Positions 47,346-58,333 of a stretch of DNA of 64,000 bases are shown one piece after another. The notes under the pieces were generated by a model that ran no database searches, was not told where the DNA came from, and worked only from the letters and a program-made list of their open reading frames with translations. The translations under genes and the position numbers were made by a program. The DNA is taken from positions 3,725,001 through 3,789,000 of the forward strand of contig OX344765.1 in NCBI GenBank assembly GCA_947034895.1. The letters run 5' to 3'. The first letter of the stretch is position 1. The number at the start of each line of letters is the position of its first letter. The DNA comes from Rhytidiadelphus loreus (lineage: Eukaryota > Streptophyta > Bryopsida > Hypnales > Hylocomiaceae).

Positions 47346-48640
47346 AAGTAGTGGCTAGGGTTTCAAAACCCTAAAAAGTGGTGGCTAGGGTTTCAAAACC
47401 CTTAAAAAGTGGTGATTAGGTTTCAAAATTTTAAACAATGACCTGTCTATATTTTTTTTGATTGCCCATATTTTTTTTAGGTTGCCCAAAAACAAAAACA
47501 ATGTTAATACCATGAAAATATGACTAATAATATAATTCAATGTTCTCAAACGAGTTCTCTACCATTCCCTATAAAGTACTTTGGTATTCCCAACGGACAT
47601 ATAATATAAGTCTGTGAAGTACAAGGCCCAAAAACGACTGGTAGTCATATTTTGCAGTCATATTTCTCCTCAAGGTATTGACTTCCAAGAATATGACTGC
47701 GAGTAGTCACTAGTCATCCTCAGTCATATTTTTGTAGTCATAAAACACTGCCGTTGTTGTAGTGACCATTGCCATAGACGATGCGGACCGTATTCCAATT
47801 GGCCATAGTGATGTCTGCCATAAATCCCTTAAAGTTAAGGTTTGCCACATCGTGGCAATGCATGACCGCGTTCAAGCTTCGCCAAAACTATACTTGAACT
47901 TTGGTATCTTCAAATTGCATGTCGCACATTGCAATAGTCATTACCTTCTTGTACTTAGTATCATACATGTGGCAAGCCATCGTGGTCCACTCCTTCACGC
48001 GCTTCACGTTGGCAAAATTTCAACCACACATTTTGCAGATCTCTTTCCAATTGCATGCGCCTTACAAGGTCGACTCCACTTCCTGATCCTTAGTAAGCAT
48101 CTTGAAAATGTATACATTTTCCTTGCCTTAACCTAGGAAGATGTTGTCATGTATAAATTCAAACTTTGAGTCTTTCTTCATGGTCATAATGTTGTCAATT
48201 ATTCCTCCTCGATTGTTAGAACGGAAAGAGAAGATCGCGTTGTGAATACTTCGATTGCTCATATATTGGAAGCAGTCCATGACCTCCTCCATTTCTTTCG
48301 CTTTTAACATCTCTTTCTCCCCCTCTCCATTATGAAATAAGTAGCTTGCGAAGAAGTCTTTCTAGCAGAGAGAGTAATTGCGGAATTTATGGCCGTGGAT
48401 GTTTTGGCCACTTGCTCCGCAATAAGTCCACAAATCATTTCAGTAGAATCTCTATACATGCTTTTAACAACAGGGTGGCTATATTTTTCAAAGTGAATAG
48501 CAGCCCTAGTCATTTCTGGATTATCAATGTATACAAAATATATCCTAGCCTTGCACATTGTCGGATAGAGAGGAGCGCACTCTGGGAATATGCAAGGTAT
48601 CTGGTTGCGACTGGAAATAATCCGCTATGAAATTCAGTCG

Positions 48641-49489
48641 AATCTCCTAATCTTCAATTTTCGTCTTCTGTCTTCAATTCTTCCGTCTTCAAACTTGTCC
48701 TTATTGGCCTATCCTGTAGTGGCTCTATAGGGATAAGGGTAAAGGTGTGTGATAAGAAACAAGGCCTTGAACGAGTAGAACGGAACAACCAATCCACGAG
48801 TTGATCATCTGAAGATTGGCTCCTAAACCTCAAACCCACAGTGACTAGAAAATGTCTTTCACCAATGGGAACAACATAGAAGATCGACCATGTGGGTGAT
48901 CAATCCCACTTCGTTGCCACAAACATAAAACGGGATTATTATTGGATACAAACATAACTCGCAACAATGTTTACAATGCAAAAATGAGAACAACAAGCCT
49001 CCAAAACCGGCTAGGAATAACAAGCCTCAAGCCACAACACACGAATCTTCAATCTTCTTGTCTTCAAGTGTTGAATTCTTCAAATCTCTTCTCACTCTTT
49101 TCAAATCTACTCCAACTCCAACTCCTTCTCTATGATTGAACTTTGGCTTAGTGCCATAGATGTTCTACAAACTCAAATAAGATGTGTACTAGTTTTTTGG
49201 AAAGCTTACACAAATTTCTATTTCTCCTCTAAAACTCAACTTAAAGCAACACTTTGTCCATCTTTTATAGCCATTCAAAGTTTTGGCCTCAAAGTTTGAA
49301 GGCAGTAGACCCTCTTTCACTTCCACATTCACAATTCACTCATAAATGCTCCAAATACAACGAATGATCCATGTGACAGCCACGTAAGCGCCACATATGT
49401 AGGCGGGCAGTGCCCCATGAAATTTCTTAAGCTTAATATGCTGATGATGTGGCACCCGACGTCATACCTTTTGAAAAAATTAATATTGT
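48641..49489. other. Spacer upstream of the SWIM pseudogene
   Basis: No gene recognised. Contains a short CTTCAAT/GTCTTC-rich patch near 48650-48690 and again at 49040-49090. Confidence 0.4.
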
Positions 49490-50035
49490 TTTCAGCAACG
49501 TCAACGTAGATGTCTAAAAGAATTTGAATGTTGTTTTTTGCAATGTCCACTTAGACATCCAAACATTCATTTAAACGTCAACTTAGACATACACTATACA
49601 CAATACACCATACAAAAAAAGATATATAAAATACACCATATAGAATACATTGTACATCATATACAATACAAAATAAGCCATACACAATATATTATGCACC
49701 ATATACAATACTTTACATCATACACCATACATCATACACAATATACTATACATCATACACAATTTTCCGTATTGGCAATTATGTCAAATGGCCTAAAAAG
49801 TCACTTATTATAAGTATATTGACATGACAAGACAAGTTATTTATACAGGTGTGGTGATAGGAGCAAAGACAAAGCATATGGGATATGTGAAACTTAGAGA
49901 TTGTATTTTATGAGAAAACATTTGGACATTTCAATTGATGCGTTAGTTGACATTGCAAAAAATATGTAGACATCCTCTAAGACGTCTCAGTTGATGTTTT
50001 AGTTGATGTCTTCAAAAATAGTGTTAATCTAAATG
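49490..50035. repeat. Inverted repeat enclosing an ATACACCAT-type simple repeat
   Basis: GCAATGTCCA-TTAGACATCC (about 49535-49560) is matched in inverted orientation by GGACATTTC..TTGACATTGCAAAAAA (about 49920-49965), with GACGTC/GATGTCT blocks around both. Between them, 49590-49760 is a degenerate run of ATACACCATA and CATACACAAT words. This may be an old MITE carrying a simple-sequence expansion. Confidence 0.6.
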
Positions 50036-52245
50036 TTTTTGACTATGCTTTCACCAAAAATGCTCCAAAAATGCCATTTCTAGGACAAGTACTAAAGTTT
50101 AGAGAAAAAAAAAATGTACACATGTAACCTTAGGATCTTCCAATATACTAATCTGAGAAGATGTGAAAAAAAATTCAAAAATTTCCATTATGTAGATTGC
50201 AAGATATTAGTGTTTGAATTGACAAAAATTCTTTAATTGGCTTTCCAAAAAAATAGGAAGCTACAGTTCATAAGGCCACATTTATATACAAAAATGCCCA
50301 TATTGATGGTACTTCTTTGGATTCATTCTTCAAGGCAAGTTGGCTACATGCTTGAAAAATTTATGATCCTTTGGAATTGTACAATATCTAGGAAAAAAAT
50401 AGTAAGTAGAAAAAAAATAATGATTGAAAATACTAAACTGTCAAGAATTTAGTTATAGAACTGAAAAATGTCAATTCCAATGATTGCAATGTTGCAATAA
50501 ATAATCTACATCCTACAATTTTATTTTTTTACAAAAAAATTGAAAATTGAGTTAAATAAAGGACTTTAAAGTTTATTTTAGAATAACAAATCCATAATTG
50601 CCCATAAACTAAAACCCCTCATAACTTTCATCTCATTGATCAAAATGAAATGACTAAAATCTTTTTACGCATATATAAATCCAGAAAATCAATTTCAAAT
50701 TTTTATTTTAGAAATAAAGAGTTTTTTAAGAATTTTCTGAGTAGCCTGTTAAGCAATGAAAATTACATACCATGTAGTCAAAAGTTATGAAAATTATTGT
50801 GCCTTAAAGGTATCCTTTGTGAAAATTTTAAAGAAAATAAAAATAAAAATCCAATTCATAGTGAACTGCCCAAAATCACAAAAATAGTGTTTGGGCATTT
50901 AGGGGTTAAAATTTTCAGATGGCGTCAACGTGTGCTGAAGTGGCATGCCACTTCAGCTTCATTGGATGCCATATCATTGAAATGCCACATCAAATACCAT
51001 TTTTTTAAAACCATGCTATGTGGCTGCCCTTCCTATGTATTTTTCATATGTAGTCAACATTTCACCTTAGCCCCCAATAATTTTTAGAAACTTATCCACA
51101 GTCAAATCGTAAGCCCATGTGGCCATGTAAGTCATTTCTATTCTATAAAGTATAAATCTTATAAAAAGGAATATTTATTGTAATTTTTCCTCTAAGATAT
51201 ATTGTTCTTGATGCTAATTTTGAAGAGCCCTCAACAATAGAAAATGAAGATTTGCAGTGGACACCCTTGCACAAAATGTTGAATTGAAAAATCATAATCA
51301 TTCATTATAAAAATCAAATGTCTGATGCTAAAACTACACTTCAAGAAGACATCATTCTTAAGAAAAAATTAATTAGAATAATGAGTAGTTTTAATAAGGA
51401 TTTCATTCACTTCAAAGTTCTATCAATACCAAAATGTAGTGCCTTCTGCATTTCTGGTTTAAATGTTGTTAAAGTAATAGTAGAAGGTTAATACCTACTT
51501 TTACAATACTATTACTTTACTACACTGTCAAGATAAATTTTGATTAACGAAATAATGAAATGGAACAAAATCTCAATTTATAAAAGAAAAGTTGCCTCAT
51601 AAAATTCCAAGTTGATAGCAATATTGTTTTTGATCATGCATGTAAACAAGAATTTGCACTGGGAGTATTGAATTTGAGTATTGAACATATGAAGATTGCA
51701 ATGTCTTCTAATATATTTGCAATCCAGTTCTTTTGAAGCCCTTAATGGAAAATGGAAAAAGTGTAGCACATAATGGAAGTGAGTGCAAAGTCATTGTTTT
51801 GTTTCCAATATTCTTTGTTGTTTGGAAGAAGATATGAATAATAACTTTAGCAAAAAAAGAATTTTATTTGCAATGCAATCAAAAAATGAATCTTCAAAAA
51901 TTGACAACAAAATATGTTTTATTATGAAGTATTTGGGAGCATAAAGACAAATATTTACATATAGTATATATACTATAATGCATCATACTAATTTTTTTAG
52001 GACTTGTTAATACAATCTGTGCTATATTGGAAGTACAATAGAAAATGAAGTCATTCCACAGCTTTCCCATCCGTGCATGCAAGGTTTTTGAGAAAAGATG
52101 CCCCTTCTTTGTATTTTTCACATGTGGTCATCATTTTACCTTAGCCCATAGTAAATTTCAGTAACTTACCTGTAGTCAAACTGAAATCCTTTGCCAACGT
52201 GGCAGTTACTTGTTTCTCAAGACGTTAGGAGAAACGTGACTATGT
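50036..52245. other. AT-rich spacer
   Basis: No gene. Holds a 24-bp perfect palindrome (50934-50957) and a pair of diverged direct repeats (51025-51125 and 52105-52200; shared ATTTTTCA-ATGT-GTCA and TTTACCTTAGCCC-like blocks). Confidence 0.45.
50934..50957. repeat. Perfect 24-bp palindrome
   Basis: GCTGAAGTGGCA followed immediately by its exact reverse complement TGCCACTTCAGC, with no loop, in GC-balanced surroundings within AT-rich spacer. Confidence 0.97.
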
Positions 52246-52552
52246 CATTATATGTGTTTTGGCTCTCAGGGAGGGTTGCGAGTTCCGAACTCGAAACCCC
52301 CCTGAGAACCGCCGAAACCCACTGTTCCCTGCTTGTGCTGACCTGGCCAAGAGACTGCCAGGTCAATTTTTTCAAAAAAATAAAAAAATAAAAAAACTTT
52401 GTTTCTCATTTTAAGGACTTAAAATTTATTTTTTTATTTTTTTATTTTTTCAAAAAAAATAAAATCTGACAGCGGAGTTTTTTCATTGTTGGGGGAACAA
52501 CGCCGGGAACGACCCTGAAACGGCCCTTTGGACCTCGAAATCTCTTCTAATG
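52246..52552. mobile_element. CATTAGATG-family TIR element, copy A (307 bp)
   Basis: Left end CATTATATGTG, right end reverse complement CATTAGAAGAG. GC-rich flanks contain TGCTGACCTGGC and AGAGACTGCCA. The centre is a long AT hairpin: runs of A with single T (TTTTTTCAAAAAAATAAA) followed by the complementary T runs. Shares order and motifs with copy B. Confidence 0.75.
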
Positions 52553-53379
52553 TTTTTGTAATGATCTCTGAAATATAGAGATCAGACAGGACAAAAGCTT
52601 GCTATGACCCTAACATTGACGTGTTTCTTGCAGCATCAAACTGAATTAAGCCTCCCATGGCCAAAGTCCCATTTCTTTGCTCATGTTTTAAAAAACATTC
52701 TTGTTTCATGCTAACATCCAAAAAAACAGGGGCTCCTACTAGTGTAACAAGCCATTGCTTACTTAGTTCTTCTAATAATGTAAGTGAATAATAACCGTTT
52801 TCATCGATTTATTGCAACACTTAAGATCCCAATGTCTTGGATCTGCACTACATCGACAAATCTCCCGATGATTCATCTCAATGTGTATGAATAAATGTTC
52901 AGTGGGTAAAATGTCTTAGTTATTATGTTTCTTTGTCCTCTTCAAGGGTATGCATAGGGGCTACTTCATTCTTTTCTTCCCAATTTCATAGACGATGTGG
53001 TCTCCAAAACCAAAACAACGGGAGGTCTCTCAATGAAGTCTCCTTGGACAAAGTCTATAATTCCTCATAAAGTCCAAAAGTAGTTAAATATGGCATTTGG
53101 AGGAATACAATGTAGAAATTGATTTTGGAAATGGAAGTCAAATTTTTAGTATGGAGATATTAATCTCATTTCACTACCATAGCTTCCTAGTAGCTTGGGT
53201 AGTTTTATGTCTAATTATTAATTAAAATACAAAAGAAAATTGGTAGCCCAAAAAATAATATATTAGAATCGGATAGTTTTAAAATATAATTAAAATAAAT
53301 TAGGCATTCATCCAAGTTGTTCTTTCATTTTTTGGATGATTACTATGACTTTCATCTAAGGTGGTTGCATTTTCTTAAC
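52553..53379. other. Spacer between two small TIR elements
   Basis: No gene recognised. Confidence 0.4.
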
Positions 53380-53674
53380 CATTAGATGTGATTTACCTAT
53401 TGGAAAGGTTTGTGAGTTCCTAAGTGGGGAACCCCTGAAATTGGTCAAAATTGGCCGTTCGCGAGCTCTGCTGACCTGGCTGAGAGACTGCCACAACATT
53501 TTTTTCAAAAAAATAAAAATAAAAAATTTAACTTTATTTTTCATTTTAAGAATTTTATTTTATTTTTATTTTTGAAAAAAAAAATCTGGCATCTACATTC
53601 GATGGGGCCCCGGGGGAAAGGGGATGGGAACAATCCTAAAACGGCCCTCCAACCCCCTCGGATCCCATCTAATG
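53380..53674. mobile_element. CATTAGATG-family TIR element, copy B (295 bp)
   Basis: Left end CATTAGATGTGAT, right end reverse complement CATTAGATGGGAT. It has the same internal plan as copy A: CTGCTGACCTGGCTGAGAG, AT-rich hairpin core, then a GC-rich right side ending AAAACGGCCCTCC (AAACGGCCCTTT in copy A). Confidence 0.8.
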
Positions 53675-54816
53675 CCTTGTCTTAACCTCCAAACCCTCAA
53701 CTCTCTACCTTGTGTGACATGATTTTGTTAAGTGTTAGGTTTTGTTGTATGTAAAATATATATGTTGTTTGTAAGAGATTGTGCTTTACAATGATCAAAA
53801 TGGTAAGGCAAAAAACTTTGCAATGTATGTTTACAATTATTAACAAAGAAGTGACATAAGATTATGTGGAACAAGTTGAATTTCTATGAATTATATTTAT
53901 ATACAACTCTTATATATTTATGAGATTAGTGTATTTCAATTCTAACTTAGAGATCCTAACGATTTAGTTTTCCCTTCAATCTTGAAATTTCATCTACATA
54001 ACAATTTTTTAAATGATTAAAAATTGATTGAATTTTTTTCTTTTAGTTTTTTTTTAGACTCTTAGCTCAATTTCTTCAACATAAAAAAATTCAAAATCAA
54101 TAGTGCAAAACTTTTAAGCTAAGAAGATTCAAAGTCAAAAAATCTATATTGAGCAAGGTGCAAACATACTTAATTTCTTCACTTTAATTGCAAAATATCA
54201 TGCAATCTACGCAATCAAAGTTTCTGAAATTTCTTGCACACAATCTTACATCCATTTGGTAGTCCAAGATCCTATAGTTAGATATATATGCAAAAAAAAC
54301 AATTTTTCAAAGTTTTTTTTGTCTTTACAATAGAAATGATAGTGGGAATGATACTTTTGAATGGTTTTCGATGGAAAAAAGGTCTTGGGACTTTGGGGTT
54401 AAATTAGAATCTAGCTTTGAAAATAGTACGTGTCACTTATTTAGAATCTAAGTATTCTTAAATAGCTACACAAAATAGTGAAATTAGGTTGCCCCACACT
54501 AATTTCTCAACAATCTACACTAAATAAATATTTACTATTAATGTATAAGAATGCACTACTTTTGAATTAGTTATTATTGTAATTGGAACTCATGGACCTC
54601 CATATTTACAGATGGAAGTATCTTTAGAAACATTTGTTGACTTTGATGGCTTGTAGAGTAACTTTCTTGAAGTAAGGCAACCTAATTGTTAAGGCAACCT
54701 AATTTCACTATAATTTTGTGTAGTAACTATAGCGTACTTATAGACGCTAATTTTGCAAATTATTGATATACATTATCTATACCTTAAAACAAGGTTGTTT
54801 GTTTTGTTTTGTTTGT
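53675..54816. other. AT-rich spacer
   Basis: No gene or structured element seen. Confidence 0.45.
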
Positions 54817-55044
54817 TACAGTGAGATCTCCGGAACTATGGTGGCGTCCCCTAGTCACGCTCTTGGTACCGTTGGAAAGCTCTTTGCGAGGAGGAGTGCT
54901 TGGTCTTTGCTTTGTGGCATTTGAATCTACAGTGTGAAAAGAGATTGGATTTTCAAAGTTTTTTTTGAGTTGAAAAAATTAGAAAATTACTTTTACTTTT
55001 TTATTTTGGTTGTGGCAACGACACATGGCACACTAGTGTGAATT
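54817..55044 (+). repeat. Dispersed repeat, copy 2 (partner at 6354-6770)
   Basis: Begins TTTGTTACAGTGAGATCTCC, then CTCTTGGTACCGTTGG and GGCAACGACACATGGCACAC. It is collinear with the first copy but lacks its central segment. Confidence 0.65.
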
Positions 55045-56329
55045 ACAACTTAGCCCCAGTAGGCCGGTACTACCCTAGGCTAGGCACAAATGAGTGGCAA
55101 CAACAAGCCTTACTGCTCACCAAACAAATGACTACCGGTAGTGTATGCTGCCCTCCATGCCAGCCACTACTGTATGGATTAATATTATACGACCGTCCAA
55201 AAAACAAGTTGCCCAGCATCAAATGCATGCAATCCGGACGTTTCCGGTCCTTTGAGCGCAAGCAAGGACAGCTTGGAATTGAATGGCCGGCACTGTTGAT
55301 CGATTCGTGTCCCACAATATGAAGCTGGGCTGGCTGGCTCTTGCAAGAATAGAGTAGCCTTATCAGTTTACTGTTTCTATCTTTGACTGAGAATAACGCA
55401 CTACATGTGTTTTCTTATTAGTCGTAAGTGCTGTACTTTGTTGCTGATCGATCGATACTGCTAGCTGGGCTGCAACGAAAAGCCGGCGCTCTGTAGAAAA
55501 AACCTTGCGGCTGCAGAGTTGCGTGGAATTCTACGACGGAAAACATGGCGTCTTCACAGCGTCAGTGCTGCTAACGTAGTAGACGTACCGTAGACAGACG
55601 TACCTAAAAGGAACACTTGTTCATGATCATTCGGCAGATCTTGACTGTCTCTTGAGGGTAGCTACAGAATGGAAATGGTGTGCGCTTGTTAATTAGGAAA
55701 TGAGTTTAGGAAACCAACAAAACGGGTTTCGTGTTTTTTTTCAAGCTTGAATGAATATAATACGAATTTGTGGAAACAACTACGAAGATGCACCTATTGT
55801 GGACCGTAGACTAGTAATATACAAGTGGTCACGGAAACACCCAAAAGCAACAAATTGTTAGCTTGTATTAGGCGCAAGATATTGGCCAATGCAAAAACCC
55901 GCCCTCATGACCGTGACAACTTCGTGTAACCCCACTAACCCCACTTGTCTACTTTGCGTCTAGCTATGCTTGGATTTAGGTCCTTTTTTTAGGTGTCTTG
56001 TTTTTAAAGGTTTAATCTCTATGATTTATTAATTATTGATGTAATAGTAACCTCTTTGCTTGCATAATCTCTTTAAAGAAATAATTTCCTTGAACTTGAA
56101 TCATTATTCAATAGTGAATTGAAGACAAGATTATTTTTGGATCACAATCATACAAGTTCAAATTTGGAAAAAAAAATACTGAACTTACTGTCTGTTGTAG
56201 TCGAAAATTACAAACTTTGACAACTCAGTCCTTTAGTTCGTAGTTAGACAAGGAGTGTCGTGAGAGTAGAAGTTGAATCTCACTTTTGACGTGAATACAA
56301 ATTCATACGACTCTGAACTCCTGAATGCC
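55045..56329. other. GC-balanced spacer
   Basis: 55045-55700 has coding-like base composition, and a 94-codon plus-strand frame ends at 55322, but no domain is recognisable and a competing minus-strand frame covers the same bases. Not called as a gene. Confidence 0.35.
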
Positions 56330-56870
56330 TTGAAGAGGATGCTGCCATGATCACCAAACGATTACGTGGGGGAAATGTCGAGATTGTTACTCTGAGAAAG
56401 CAAAGTAATCGTACGATCTGAAAATGGAGTCTGAACATATCTACATGCATATGATCTTCAATTGCAGAGAACACAAAATTAACAAACAGATGAGAAGATT
56501 ATAAAGTTTGATTAAGAGAAAAAGGGTGTTGAGAGCTCCTCTCAACAACCACGATGCTATCTTTGCACTTCAGTACCATGGCAACAAAATTCTATAAAAT
56601 TGAAGACAACAAATCAAAAGGAAGAACTAAGTATGATCGTGCACCACAGGTGCTAATCAGAAAGTAACTCCCACTTCCCAAGACAAGTACTCCGTACAAA
56701 GCTTGCAATTAACTTAAATTAGAGGCAGCATTCGGTGATTGTGGAAACAGCCCTCTTCGAATAGAGATGCGCTGAGGTGTCATTATGCCCCAAGCTTAGA
56801 AAATAAGTACACGCCAACTCGTCTTCTCCACTGGTCTCAGGCCTCATAAGCTGCCACATACTATGCAAAG
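56330..56870 (+). repeat. Direct duplicate of the UGT 3' flank, upstream copy
   Basis: Aligns over about 510 bp with 63328-63866, sharing blocks such as GGGGGAAATGTCGAGATT, AAGTAATCGTACGATCTG, ATTCTATAAAATTGAAGACA and TCATTATGCCCCAAGCTTAG. Frequent small indels not in multiples of three argue against coding function. It may be the 3' flank of a lost upstream UGT copy. Confidence 0.9.
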
Positions 56871-58333
56871 TTTAGTAGTTTATTCAAACAATGCCCACAT
56901 TGCATAGGAAGAGGATAAATAATACTCTTTTAACTACCAACAACAGCAGAAAATAAAAATAAAATGCAACAAACAAATGCTCAATTTCTTATTTAATTAG
57001 ATGGAATTAGGTGTAGGTACCTTAACCCTTTAAGCGTCCCCAACATCCAATTTCTGGAAAACTTACAGATTTGGAAGGGTGATTGCAGATGGAGGGTGTC
57101 CTGTTTTCATCCATGATTCATTTTAGTGGACAATGCTCTGTGAATTTATGATTGCTCACTGTCAATAAAACTGCATAGAGTGCCGTGAATTTTTTTCGAA
57201 TCCCGCTTATGCTGACATGTATCAAGTTTTCGTGAAGCTTTTGAGTGCCCACAGCTAAGAGTTTCGAGAAAAAAGAAGGAAGTCTTCGTGACATTTCAGT
57301 GAGCCCTCTCAAGAGCGATGCATGCCTTGGGCAGAAGTTTTCATTTATATCAAGACTGTGCCGTGTGACAGTTGATAAAAACACTCTTAATTTAGCGGCG
57401 ACCGGCATGCCGTTCTGTTTTCTTAAAATTCAATTACAGGTAGAATATGCTTCCCATGAATGTCATTAGCACTTCAGCTAGTGGACGTCACTTTGCGGGC
57501 GAATTTCCGGAATCTATTGAGGATACCCTTGCAACTGACATCAAATGATCCCAAAGGAAGTCACTGACCGGAGACTCAGACAGCGGCATGCCGGAAGTTT
57601 TCAAACCCTCCAGTATTTTACTGAACATTGTTTACAAATGAGGCAGGGAATCGTTGTTGCATCCTTGAAAAGCCGGGATCCCCACAGGAAACAAAATGAT
57701 CTTATACACGGCTCTTCAGCCAACCCCCATCCTTGCATTAACTGATTATTCCCTCGCAGGTATCTAGGGAGGCAAAATACCTTCCCACCATGAGGGAGAG
57801 CCGTTGCCTTGTCATACAATCGGTTAGGTATGTAGAATTTTGGGATTACTGAAGCTGTGTGAGTAACTTACGACGGAAGTGCCGTTGAACAGTAATTTGA
57901 AATTTCAAACGGTCAGCGATGGAATATAAGCCCTCAGTGCAGATTCCAATCTGATCCCAATTCTCTAGAATATATAGTACATTACAGTCAGCTCTGGGTA
58001 AGTGCATAATGATCAGTCTCTCCCATTTTGCAAACCACTCGCTCATCCCAATGTTCAGAAAGCGCTTATTCGTCTATGAGTACGTAGAGCAGTACAGTAC
58101 ACATCGTTCGGCACCAGATTTTCTTCAAATCCTTGACAGGCCGGACGAGCGAGTCTACACGAGCTTCAATCTTGTTCTGCTTCAAAGCTTCAAGCGAAGT
58201 TCGTAGTTCTGTGGGTGGGCACCAATTTTTCAGTGAAATCTTAGCGAGATAGATCGGTGATCAATTAACGCTAGCCGGTGCCATTCAAACTTTGGCTTCC
58301 ATATATTTTGCTGCAATCAAGGCTCCGAGATCG
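56871..58333. other. Upstream region of the UGT gene
   Basis: No recognisable exon. TATATTTT at about 58302 could be a TATA box, but it would leave a leader of only a few bases before the ATG at 58334, so I do not rely on it. Confidence 0.4.

Larger units (their letters stand above)
45640..47764. mobile_element. Non-autonomous CACTA (En/Spm) DNA transposon, 2125 bp
   Basis: The left end is CACTATAACAAAAGCAGTG and the right end is the reverse complement of CACTACAACAACGGCAGTG; the match continues through a TTTTATGACT block. It is flanked by the 3-bp duplication ACC (45637-45639, 47765-47767). CACTA termini and a 3-bp duplication are diagnostic of the superfamily. Subterminal regions are full of ATATGACT and AGTCATAT motifs in both orientations, as expected of transposase-binding repeats. 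No transposase ORF is present, so it would need help in trans. Confidence 0.95.
43488..48640 (-). pseudogene. Decayed SWIM-zinc-finger, transposase-like gene split by a CACTA insertion
   Basis: Minus-strand coding remnants run from about 48640 to 48100, then 48090 to 47765, then (across the CACTA element) 45636 to 45330, and on to 43488, with several frameshifts and stops. N-terminal part: HPVVKSMYRDSTEMICGL region. Middle: VMTIAMCDMQFEDT and NLNFKGFMADIT, then NWNTVRIVYG. Joined without the insertion the frame reads VRIVYGNG-FANVKMENRERTC, so insertion was into coding sequence. C-terminal: CTC, about 20 residues, then CKHLYYLY, the CxC...CxH zinc ligand pattern of a SWIM domain. SWIM domains occur at the C-terminus of MULE/FAR1-type transposases and their domesticated relatives, so a MULE-like origin is likely but not proven. 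Confidence 0.75.

Noticed and set aside
49590..49760. Regularly spaced ATACACCAT words, at first glance like an array
   Set aside because: Units are short, degenerate and unspaced by unique sequence; this is a simple repeat, not a CRISPR-type array, and the genome is a plant's.
55038..55322. 94-codon plus-strand frame in GC-balanced sequence
   Set aside because: An equally long minus-strand frame covers the same bases and neither has a recognisable domain.
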